Of a stretch of DNA of 64,000 nt, positions 23,525 through 35,500 are shown in pieces. The DNA lies in contig NC_090943.1 in the NCBI RefSeq assembly GCF_040807025.1, positions 436,501 through 500,500 of the forward strand, in the 5' to 3' direction. Source of the DNA: Struthio camelus (taxonomy: Eukaryota > Chordata > Aves > Struthioniformes > Struthionidae). Positions within the stretch are counted from its first letter, which is position 1, and every line of letters begins with the position of its first letter. Made by a program: the position numbers and the translations under genes. Below the pieces are notes generated by a model. It had not been told where the DNA came from, did not search any database, and saw only the letters and a list, made by a program, of their open reading frames with translations.

Positions 23525-26500
23525 TGCAGCTGCACACTGGGCCGAGGTCTCCACTGAGCCGTGTACAGAGACACCCAGTCCCTTTCTTGGGTTGATGCAG
23601 TAATTCTAGATCCTGCTAAAGCGGGGGAGGAAATAAGTTTATATTTTTCCCCTCTGTCTCACACTATTTTGTGTTTATTGTCACTGAACTCTGCTGACTG
23701 TCAAGGCACCTCTCCCCTGAGCCGGGTGCTCCCCAGCCTGCTCTGGTTTGACCTACACTTTGTTCTCTGTGAGTCACCCTTCCCTGCTCTCCATGCTTAC
23801 CAGCTCATTAATAAAAATCTAACCAGCCTTTTTGAGGTCTTTGTAAGGAACAAAGCAGCTGCTCAGACCAATTCTTCACTTTCTACCTTCTGACTGATTT
23901 TTGATTAATGATAAAACAAGGCATCTTACCCCATGCTGCCTTAGTTTCTTTAAAGACCTTTTGGAAATTGAAATCTTGTCAGCTGGATTAGTAGACCAGT
24001 AGGCTATCAGGGCCTCATACAGTGTACAGAATGCTTCATGTGTCTTCTGAAAATATCTCTCCTGACATCCGAAGGATGGCCTTTGCCTTTTTTCATAACT
24101 GCATTGTGCACGTGGCTGCTCGTCTTTCAGTGACTGAATAATGCATCCAGACTTAGAGGAAAGAATTTTCCCCCAAAGTTGAATTTGAAAATGGGAAAAG
24201 AGAAGGTTTTGGAAAGATAAATTGCTGTGATACACAAATGCTTTTTTGTTTCAGAAATACGCCAACATCTTATTTGGTTGTTTTACAAGCAAAACTTTTT
24301 TAAAGTACATTTTGAGACATATTGTTCATCTTTGAGAAGTCTTAGACTAAAAAATAAACCTTATTGTTGTCAACAAAGTAAAATGCTTCATCTGTGGTTG
24401 GGGGGGTGGGGGAATGATCTCTTTGCATGGCTCCAAATGATTCTTACCATTGTGTTGTTACACTGACTTTCTGTTCTGGCTTTGCCAAATCTGTACTCTT
24501 TCCCTTTTTTTTTTTGGTTTGATCACCAGCATGACAAATCTCTGTCTTGTGTCTGAGCTTTGAAGCGTGGTTGTGCCTAGTGAAGACTAGACACAGGCAT
24601 CCCTAATCTCATCTCCTTTTGCAGGCCTGCCTGGGGAGTCACCGCTGGTGCGAGTGCTGGAGGACGAGTCGCGGAGCCGTCTAGGCCGCTTCAACCAGAA
24701 GGACGTCTCCATGGTGTTCAGCAGCGTGATGAGGCTTCACCCATCCAGCCCGCACCCCCTGGTTGAGTCTTGCCTCAGCAGTTTGGAGCGGCACCTGGAA
24801 AAGGAACGCCATCCCCAGACCCTCTTTCTGCTCCTCTCCTACTATCGACTCCGTGCGCAGGCGCTGCAGGGGCACCCGGCCTCTGACCAGCAACTGATCA
24901 ACAACCGCAAGATCCTGCGCCTCGTCAGGCACACCCTGGGGCAAGTGAGTGCCATGCGTGAGCATGAGCTGGCCCTGCTGGATGAGATGCTGGCTCTGTG
25001 TGCCCAGGAAGCTAACAACAAGGCCCTGGAGGCCATCTTCAGCTCTCAGCTCTTCTACGAGAACCGTCAGGAGCGATTCATCCGCAGTATGGCAGGTGAG
25101 GGCAGGGTCTGCCTGGGCAGCGGTCCAGCCTTGCCAACGAGTGTAAGCCTTTTCCCCATTGCTGGGTGGTGCTTTGGGTTCTGTCCATGCACTTTACAGC
25201 CTTTGAGCCTCCTTTTTAGGCCCCAAAGGACATCTGGGTATGTGACAGCAGCAGCTGAGGCCTTGCTGAGCACCAGGGCCTGCAGTTCTAGAAGCTAGAG
25301 CAGAAGATGTTTCAGCATTGGGGCCACCCTATCACTGACTTTCGAGCTTACCCCTTCCAGGTGCTGTGAGCCTACCTTGCCTCGAGACTAGGAGCAGGTT
25401 GGTTTCAGTGGGTGTTGCTGCAGAGTGGTCCCATGACTGCTCATGGGACACTTGGTGCACTTCTTCCAGCTGCTCTTCAGCTGCGCTTTCTGGGTTCATA
25501 TGAAAGGAATCTGTCTATCAGAAGCCTCACAGCTTGACAGTTTTTTGGGAAACTTTCTGGGTTTGGGGGGAGATGGTTCCGTTGCCCAGGTCTCGCTACC
25601 TTCTTCCTGCCTGTGTTGCCTTTTCTGGCCAGACTGCAGTTGCTTCTGGAAATCTGCCGTCTGGCCAGAGCCAGGCCTTTCTGGCTGATATTGTGCTGTG
25701 ATTTGCTCTGTGCAGAGTGGCTCCCCAGGAAGGCAGAGAACCTTACTCCCTACACCATGGCCCTCATTGCCAAGTATGTGGCCCGGCACAGGCTGCGTGA
25801 GCCACGGCTGCTCGATACCATTGCGAACTTCCTACTGAAACGTGGGGAGCAGCTCGACAGCAAGGTCAGTGTCTTGCCGCAGTCTGCTGGTGGACATTTG
25901 GGGCTGCCCCAGTGTCAGGGGAAAGGGCATCCCTTGGGAGTCATCAGGCAGGGGTATCTCAGTGCTGTCACCAGGGACTGGCATGTGTCTTGATCCTTCC
26001 AGGGTGAGCGAGGGCCTGTTTCTGTCCAGCTGCTGTGCTCCAGCTGGGGCACACTGTGGTACTCAGAGGCCAAGGGCTAGCTCTGGTGTGGGCTCATGCC
26101 TGAGCTGTCATTTGCCTGCTGCCTGCCATGGCCTGGCCTGACTACCTCTCCTTCTGGCTGCAGGTGATCCAGAAGCTGGTGTTTCCCTTCAGCCGCATGA
26201 ATTATCGCCCATCCAACCACAGCGAGCTCTTCCCCAAGCTGGAGGCCATCCTGGAGCAGAAAGCTGGCAGCTCACCCCTGGCGACTGTCAACATCCTCAT
26301 GTCCATGTTTCAGCTTAGCCACTTCCCCCAGACTGTCCTGCACCAAGTCTTCTCCCCAGCCTTCATCACCAATGTTATGAGTACGTCGGGCCTGTTCCAG
26401 GGTAAACCCATCCATTAAAGCATGGGGGGGGAGGGGGAGGGGGCGGTGGATATTGAAAGCACTGGGCAGAACAGGCTCTTCCTGGGAATGTGGGACCACC

Positions 26501-29500
26501 TTGCTGGTGGTTAGTTCCACCTGAGAGAGAGCAAGACTGTGGCTGAGCTACCAGGCAGTAGCTAGCTAGCTGTCCTGTCCCTGCAGGTAGTCCCTACGCA
26601 CTGATCGTGCGCCGCTACCTCTCCCTGCTGGACGCGGCGGTGGAGCTAGAGTTCTGTGATTACAGTGGTCCACGCCTTGACCCGCGCTACCGTGTCCTCA
26701 TGTTCGAGCACGCCCTGACAGCCGATGAGGCCAACAGGAAGTACAGGTCAGAGGTGGGACAGAGCGGTGCTTTGGGGAGGGGATGATCCCAAAGGAGGAT
26801 GGTGCCGGGGTAAAGGTCCGTACATGAGGTCCAAAGCCCTCGGTGGAGCAATATGCTGTAGGTGTAGAGTTGTTGGCAGTACCTTTCCTGCTGAATAAGC
26901 TGAGGCGTGTCCCCTTCCTTGCCCCGGTACAACAGATCTCAAAGCTAAAGGGCCTTCTCATTTCTAACTCCTAGAAGCCTTCATGTCTCTGCGCAGATGT
27001 GCTCAGTGGGAGAATGCAGGTTGGCAGTGCTTGAGGGGACAGATTGGAAGTCCTTCCTAGTACGTCTTCTGATTCTTCTTTTTCTTCTCAGTTACAAGGG
27101 GCTCGTGGCTGAGGCCCTGCGGCAGCTGGTGGGAGAAGAATGCTATCGGCAGGATGAGGTGCTGCCCCCAGGATACTGCACAGGTAGCCTGGCTGGGCAC
27201 CCAGTTTTGGGACAGGGCCTTGGCCCCGGGGGAGGGGGCTGCCAGTTTGGGTTAGTGAGGGAGCTCTGGGGAGAAAAGGAAGGAAGGGCCGCTACTGCCT
27301 GGCAGCTTGGGGGAGGCCTGTGGATGGGAGGCTTTTCATGGCAGGACTAGGTTTGGCTGCTCTGTCACTGCCTTTGCAATGCCTTTCCCCGGCACTGGAG
27401 ACCAAGTTCCCTGAGTCAGCCCCTCAACTGCAGGAGAGGCTCAGCTTGGCATGCGCAGTGTGGGGATTTCCTCCTTGGCACTTGTCATCTGCTGGCTTGG
27501 CTGGCACAGCGTTTCCTGCTCCAGGGCATGTCCTGTCCCCAAATCCATGCTCTCTTCAGCCTGGCAGCAGTGTCTCGTCAGTGGGGGGTCCTGGGGCCCT
27601 GTGCTGATCCATGTTCTCTCTCTGCAGACTTCCTGCTGTGGATTAACCGCTCAGGCACTGTGCTGCCTCTCTCCCGTGTCCCTGCAGCTTCCAAGGCTCC
27701 CTCTGCCCACACTACAACATCCCCTGCTGCTATTTCCTTGCGTTCTAGCGTCCTGGCCCTCACCTCGGACTTGCAGGACTTTGCCCCATTTGCTCCAGAG
27801 ACACCAAGCAGCCCCTCAGGCTCCCGGGAGAACAATCTTGCTGGGCGCTTCCTGCCTACACTTTGCCCTGCCCCGGGGGGTCCCTGCTACCAGCCCCCCT
27901 CGGACTATTACTGCAGTCTGAGCAAAGAGTCTTCCCTGGAGAGCCAGGGCAGCTCTACGTTAAGCAGCCCTTCCGAGTGCCTCTCTACACAGCCTGCTGG
28001 CACCCCTGACTGCTCCCCAAGGGGCACTTCCACAGCCACCCTCTTCCAGTTCCCCATCAGCAAGATTCTGGAGGAGGAAGAGGCTACAACTGGCTGCCCT
28101 GGGCATGATCATAACTGCTTCCAGGGGGAGCAAGCCCAGGAGGAACCAGAGGAAAGGAGTCCGCCCCCCACCGAGGAAACCTGCCCTCCACCCTCTCCGT
28201 GCCGGCCCAGCCCCAAGAGAGGGCCAGGAGATGGGCCGCAGGGAGCTGAAGAGATTCAGAGGTACTGAGCAGAACAGATCTGTGTCCCCACTCCCTTCCA
28301 GCAGGACAGCCACCCCAGACCCACACCAGCGCTGGCTTCAGCTCCTGCCCTCACTGACAGTCGGCCCCAGCCCCCTCGTGCCCTACGGCTGTCAGGTACC
28401 CAGAGACAGCACTGTCTGTGCTGTGGAGACCCCTTTCCTTGACCAACCCTCAGGCACTGTGGTGGTGCAGCATGTCCCAGACAGGATATTGCTGCCCCTG
28501 CTACCCACTGGGGGTGGGGAGGCAGGCAGGGGTAGTGCTGCCCTTCATCTGCTTCTGTCCATTTGTGATTCTGGGGAGCCAGGCGTGGGTAAAGTTGCTG
28601 CCGGTCCTCTTTTGTCTGCAGAGTGTCTAACGTGGGGTAATGCTGCCCTCCTCCCCCTGCTCTGTCCTCTGCAGGGTGGTGCTGTCAGTCAATGACAAAT
28701 GGCATTACTGCCAGAACTCCGACATACTGGTGGGCTCACGAGCCATGAGGGACAGACACTTGCGACTGCTGGGCTACTGTCTGGTTCAGGTAAGTGGCTG
28801 GGCTGCTCCGTTCCTCTCCTTTCCTTGAGTGTGAGTTGCCCTGAGTGCCTAGAAGCATGAGGCTGGGCCAAGCAAGATTGTTTACAGACTGGAGAGCTGG
28901 AATCCCAGCTGTAAACACTCTCTGAATCAGGAACTGTCTTTCCACACTTGCTTCTTGTTAAGAGAATTAGTGACTCATTCTCCCTGCTCCTTTTTGCCCT
29001 CCCCCACTGCAAGATTTGTCCTGTGGCTCTGATGGCAGTACCAGCCCTGGTGACATGGTGGAAAGCATGTGCCTTAGCCTCTTCTATTCAGAGGGACAGC
29101 CCATCCTGTCACTGTCCCCTGTTCCTGCAAGAATCCTGTCCTACCGGTCTGTCACTTGAAGTTGAGGCCTCAGCCATATGCTGGACAGGGTTAAAAGAAG
29201 GTTAATCTAGCTTATCCTTGTCCATAACAAAATGATAACAATTGTAGTGTTAGCTACAGGACCTCAGGGTGGAAATCAAATGAAGTCATTGCTTGTCTCT
29301 CTTGAGCTGTAGGCCTAGCTGTTGGTTCTGGAGTCTTTCTCTGGTTTTTCACAGCTTCTGGTGCTGTGGGTAGACCTGAGTTGAACCTCCTTTTTGAAGT
29401 CTGTTTGGGAGTCCTGGCCTCTTTGGTTACAGCCTCTGGCTGTTCTGTGGCAACAGCTGTAGGATGGAGAATCCTCAAGACTTTCACTGTTACCTTCACA

Positions 29501-32500
29501 ATTGTTTTCAGATGTCCTCAGAAACTTCAGATTTTACTTCAAAGTGTTCAGCTTCTGCAGTGCTATTCATGAGATGACTTTTAGCTTGAGGATAGATCTT
29601 CCTGAAGAAAACAGAACTCAGAAATGCAGGCCTTTTATCCCTGTTAAGTGACCTCTTAAGAGGTCACTTGAATTACAGTCAGAGATCTACCAAGTAGTCC
29701 CATAAACCACATGCCTTAAGGCTTCTTACCTCCCCTGTTGCAGATGGTACTGTGTGCCAACACGAACGTCCTCCTAATTTCATAATAATTTGCAGCTTGC
29801 ATAGTTCGGAAGTCCTTGTTTATACCTAGCTTTTGGCAGTCCCGTGACTTGAATGCTATTGTGGTATTTCCTTGGAGATTCTGAATTACAGAGTAATGGA
29901 AGAGGATCAGCTCTCTTACTAAGTGTATCCTGGTTTGCCCTTATGTTAGATTTTAGGATGGGGCTACCACAGGCATACCCTGTCTCCAGAGAGCAGTGGG
30001 GATGACCAGTTCTGTTACGTGGAGGAGGGTTGTCCAGTACCTGCAGTCAGATTCAAGGCCAGTGTTTATAGGCTGTAGTTATATGTCTGTGTGTTAGGAA
30101 TGCCCTGAGCTGAGTGGGACACTTGAGAGAGCTGTCTGCATTCCCGCCCTTAATGCTGCTTCCTCTAAGAGTGGAGGGTAAGGATTGCTCTGCGTGGCGC
30201 TATCTTGAGCTGCCCTTGTTTTCTCGCCCTGTTCCCAGTACATACATGCATCAGCCAGGAAATACACTGGTCCCCCATCAGGCCCGCCAGCTGGATATGG
30301 TTGTGCCCCTTTCTCTCTTGAGCTGGCTCTGGTAACCATTACTGCTCATGTCCGCACACCTAGCGTGGGTTAGTGCTGCTGTGTGAGGCTGAGGCTACTG
30401 ACTGGTAGAAGATAGCGTAATGGAGGCTTTGAGGAGAAAGATGGAACGGGCAATGACTGAAGGGTGTAGGCAAGCAAGAACGTGCTCTTGCTCCCAGTGT
30501 GCGCGGGATCGGGCACTCTATCTGGCAATAAGTGATTAGGCTTCTGGGTCCCCACGTGACAGAGGCAACAGGAGCAATTTTCACCACTCAGTGTGCCAGA
30601 GCTGCTGTTCCTGAGTGTTCACACACTGGTATGCAGCTGTGAGTTGGGTTAACTTGCTTGCAGTGTGTAAGAACAGCCGCTGTGGTCCCATCCCATGTGT
30701 CCTGTTTCCAACAATAGCCAGTGGCAGATTCTTAGAAAATGAGTAGGAAGTAAATCGTAGATGGCATGAATAGTTCAAGAACTGCTGCGCCAGAGCTTGT
30801 CTGGAGAGTTGTGCGTAACAGCCACTGATGGACCACTTCCTCGTGAGCATTTTATTGCTTTTTGAACCCGTTCATTCTTCCACCTCTGCAGAGTCCTGTG
30901 CCAAGAAGCTCCATACAGTACTGTATGCAACAAGTTCTTTTTGTTTTTGGACGTGCTGTCTGGTCGTTTGATGTGGTACTCCCAAGTCTTGTATTATAAG
31001 GGAGTGAACTACAGTTCTGTGGTCATCTTTCAGACAAAGAATCCTAAACAGTTTTGTTCCTTCCTGAGTTGAGGCTGCTTCACAGCTTGGTTGTTCTTCT
31101 TGCTTTGCTAGTTTGAGGTTCGCTTCCTCTACTTCTAACACCCTTAGAAAACCACAAAACAGTTGAGGTTGGAGGGGACTCCTGAAGATCATCTAGTCCA
31201 ACCCCCTTGCTCAAAGCAGGGTCAACTAGAGCAGGTTGCTCAGGACCAGGCCCAGTCAAATTCTGAATATCTCCAAGGATGGAAATAGGTTGCTCTCTGG
31301 ACAGCCTGTTCCAGTGTTTGACTACCCTCACAATAAAAAAGATTTTTCTTATATTAAAAACTTTTTTTCTTCTGTTTAAATGAGATTTCCTGTATTTCAG
31401 GTTTGTCTCTGTTGCCTCATGTCCTGTCACTGGGTACCACTAAGAGTCTGGCTGTTTTCTTTACTCCCTCCCATTGGGCGTTTATACACGTAAATAAGAT
31501 TCCTTTCCCTCTCCCACCCCGCACGAGCCTTCTCTTCTCCAGGCTGAACAGTCCCAGATCTCTCAACCTCTTCTCATATGACAGATGCAACAAGCCCTTA
31601 ATCATCTTTGTGGCCCTGCGCTGGACTCGCTCCAGTAAATCCGTGTCTGTCTTGTACTGGGAAGCCCAGCAGTGGACACAGCACTCCAAATATGGCCTCA
31701 CCGCTGCTGAGTAGAGGCGAAGGATCACCTCCCTCAACCTCTTCCTAATGCAGCCAAGGATGCTGTTGGCCACCTTTGCCGTGAGGGCTCATTGCTGGCT
31801 TGCGTTCAACAGAAGTTCACCTTTCTTGCAGAGCTGATTTCCAGCCAGTCGACTCCCAGCCTGTTCTGCTGCGTGGGGTTATTCCTCCCTAGGTGTACAG
31901 GCCTTGGCATTTTCCTGCCTGTGGGCCCATTTCTCCAGCCTGTTGAGGTCCTTCTGAATGACAGCACAAACATCTGATGTTCTTCCCAATTTTGTACCAT
32001 CTGCAAACTTGCTGAGGGTGCACTCAGTCCCATCATCCAGGTCATTCCTGAAGACATTAAATATTGGCCCCAGCATTGACTCCAGGGTACATCAGTAGTG
32101 ACTTGCTTCTAGCTGGACATCGTGCCACTGGTCACAACGCTTTGAGCCCAGGAGTTCGGCCCTCCTTTTATTTAAGACCTTCTCTTGTTGGCTGGTGCAT
32201 TGCCTTATGTCCGCTTGATCAGCGCTGGACTGTCTGTTGTGCCTGGCCCATTGCTAAGCTGGCTGAGTATGTCCGTGTGACTGTGTGCCAGGTCCCTGCC
32301 TCCCCTTGGATGCTGTTGATCTGGTAGCAGCAGCACCTGTGGATTTGTTACTGACTCTAAGCAAGATTTCCTTCCAAGAGATCCTATTCTTTCCATGCTG
32401 TAGTGAGTAGGGGCTGCCTATGATAACTGTGAAGTACATTGACAGGTCTTGATCTACTCAAACCCTTCTCGTCGTCTTTCTCCAGTTGGATTCTGTTGGT

Positions 32501-35500
32501 TAGACCCTTTTGTTACTACTGTCTTTGTGGCAGGAGGTGGGAGTGCCGTTACAGGATCACCTGGCACAGACACTCTGCTTTGCAGGGAGAGAAACTGCCC
32601 ACAGATATTCTGGCTCTTAACCTTCTCCAAGGCAGGCTGCTGCTTCCTTTTCCTGGTGATCCTGACCTTTTGTGGACAGCCCTTTTCCCCTTGGAGATTT
32701 CTAGGTAAGGACCCATTTCTTCCCTCCCAGAATGCTGTCCTGAACAACAGCCGGATGTGATAGTCCCACAAACCCTATTCTGTCTCTGGCGCTCCTCAGT
32801 TCCACGCTCTCTGGTTGAAGGAGCTTTCTGTTTTGTTAATTCTTTTGTGGTATCAGAAGACTAGGCCAGCTGGGGAGGCAGAACCCGTGGAGCGAGGCAG
32901 TGAGGAAGAGAGTATGAAGCAATGAAAGAAGATGGCTCCTTACAACAACTCCCAAAACCTTTGATTCAGACCCATTGCAGCCAGAGGACTTGGTTCCTTC
33001 TCCCCAGGTGAAGTTAGCAGCCACCTTTACCCTTGGCCTGTGTGGGACTGCCAAAGAGAACAGCTCATATCTGCAGCATGTTTGCTGCGTGCGGAGGCAG
33101 TGTGCGGTTTGTCTGTGTTTCTCATCCCACCTGCAGATCTGTGATAGCAGCAAACAAGTCCTGGACCCTGTATAGTACCCATGTCAGGATCCAGCCTTAC
33201 CGAGAGGTCCCACCAGGGAGTGTTTCTACTTCTGCCCATTCTCCTTTGTGTTCCTCCATACAATCTGCACAACTACTGGAACTGTTGGGAACCAGCCTGA
33301 AGGATGAAAATGCCCAGTTTGTTCTGCTGGGCCAAAAGTTTGTGTTCTTTGTCTTTGCATCTGTATCGAGTTTCCCCGCCCCATCCCTTCACGACACCTA
33401 CTGTTAGGTCTGTTCCTCAAAGAGGTGGTGAGAACAGGCTTCCTCCTTTGAAGGCAAACTCCTGTGTGTCATGATCTGCAGCTCCTGAGGGATGGCAGTG
33501 GCCTCTCCAAGCAGCTTTAGATGCTTCTGATATAGTAGACTGATCCCTTGCCATGCATGGAGCACTTCCTGGCTAACAGCTCTCCTGCAGAAGTTCTGGC
33601 TCCTTTCAGACCCCTCCAGAAGGCCAGGCTCCAGTCCTGCTTTGAGGAGTTGTCCTCAGAAACACAGCACTCCAGGGCCTGCTCAAATCTTCTGGTATCC
33701 ATGAATGGTAGAGGGCTGCACTGGAAGCACAGAGCTTCCCTTGCTGCATTGCTGAGTTGTGTGTCACTTCCTTACAGAAGGGCCCTGCTTTCCCTGCAGC
33801 ATCCCGGGCACCATCTCTCAGACCAGCTTGAGGACCGTGTGCTAAGTATGTTCCAGTAGTTGAGAGCTGGTCCTCTCTGCCATGGGAGCTGGAAATGGGA
33901 GCTGAAGTTGACAGCCAAGAACTTGTCTGTGTGGATCCAGCTCTTATGCTGTGTTGCTGCTTCTCTCAGCAGCAGGATCTCCAAGCCTGAGAGGCTATCT
34001 TGCCTTTCCTTATTCCCAGAGGGAAGAAGGAGGACTCCTCTCTTGTGTCTGACTGGCAAGAAGCACAAATGGTTGGACTGCGGTCAGGGTGAAAGCACAG
34101 ATCATGTTACTGCAGTGTGATTAGACGTTTCGTGTGCTGCCAGATAGGACTGAAGCATGGGTTACCCCCTCTCCTGCTTCATGAGCAATGGTGGCACCTT
34201 CTGGAGTATTGAACTGTGCCTGATGCTGACGTGGAGATAACACTGGTGGGAGCTAGAGCCTCTTGTTCTTGTCCTTCTGGAGCCATTCCCAGAGGACTAC
34301 TGGAGTAAAGATTCACTTGGTTCCCCAGATCTTTGTTGCTGCTCTCAGCCCAGCCTAGTTCTGGGATGAGTACACTTCTGCACAACTGCATGTGTAGAGC
34401 AGAGCAAGGCCTGTTGCTACAAGTTCACAACCCCTAGGTCAGAAAGTCCCTGAACTGCCAACAGAGAGAGCAGGTGTTTTTAGGGAAGTGTCTGCCCTAG
34501 TCTTGTCCACAGACGGTGGCTGGGTAATTAAGGAAGAGACAAGATAGGGGCCAAGGCGGACCTCTGGCCTGACCCTATGTGGCTGTGTCTGTTCTTAGGG
34601 TCTGGATGGCTAAAGGCTCACAGGCCTTCACTAGTGCTGGCAAGAGCACATTGGGCAGCAGGAGGCAAGTGGATATGTTCAGCATCATGTTGTACTTGCT
34701 CTTCTAGATACACAGATCAAACTTGGCTCTGTAGGCCTAAGTCCAAAGGGCTACTGAGAGGAGGTGGAAGCCCCAGAACCAATTCTCTGGGAGGCAGGGG
34801 GCAGAAAGGAATGTGCGTCCCTTTTTGTGAGTCCTACTGCTCTCCTTTTGCAGACCACTTAAAATAAAGTGTGAGGGAAGAAATGGTTACCTGGTCTCAG
34901 CTCACAGCTGTAGCCCTTTCTTCTGTGGGAGACAGCAGAGTGGGAGGCTGACTGGTGCTGTGGCTGGCTCCATGCACTGCCCGTTCACAGGAACGGTGTC
35001 AGACCATCCCATCTGCTGGAGAGAGCCTGCAGCAGCTGAGCCAAAGTGCTGGGCTGTACTCCTCTGCTGTCTCTCTCCAGTCTACTGAGCAAAGGACCTA
35101 ATGGCTATTCCTTCCTGTCCCAGCTGCCTTGCATGGTTTGCAAAAGGGGAAAAGGAAGTGAATGTCCTAATGTCCTGCACCTTGGTCTCTCATGCAGGCA
35201 CCTTTTATAGGTGTCTCCATGGGAGGCTGAGGGTGCAGTCAAACCTCTGCAGAGCTATGTAGTCCGTGGGGTGTTTTGATGCTGCTCTCCACCGTTGCAG
35301 CTGGCCATACTGGCTTTTTGCTGCTCCTTGGAGGAGCCCTGTGCAGTGGGACAAGCCGCCTGTCCGTTGGCCAAAGCAGAAAGTGCCTGTTCCACATAGA
35401 AGGTGCTGTCCCCCCTTCCCCTTGCAGGAGCAGGCAGGGAGGCATGACAGAGGCAATCAGAACTAGCTGCAGAAGGATGCTGCTGCTGATCCTGCGCTGC

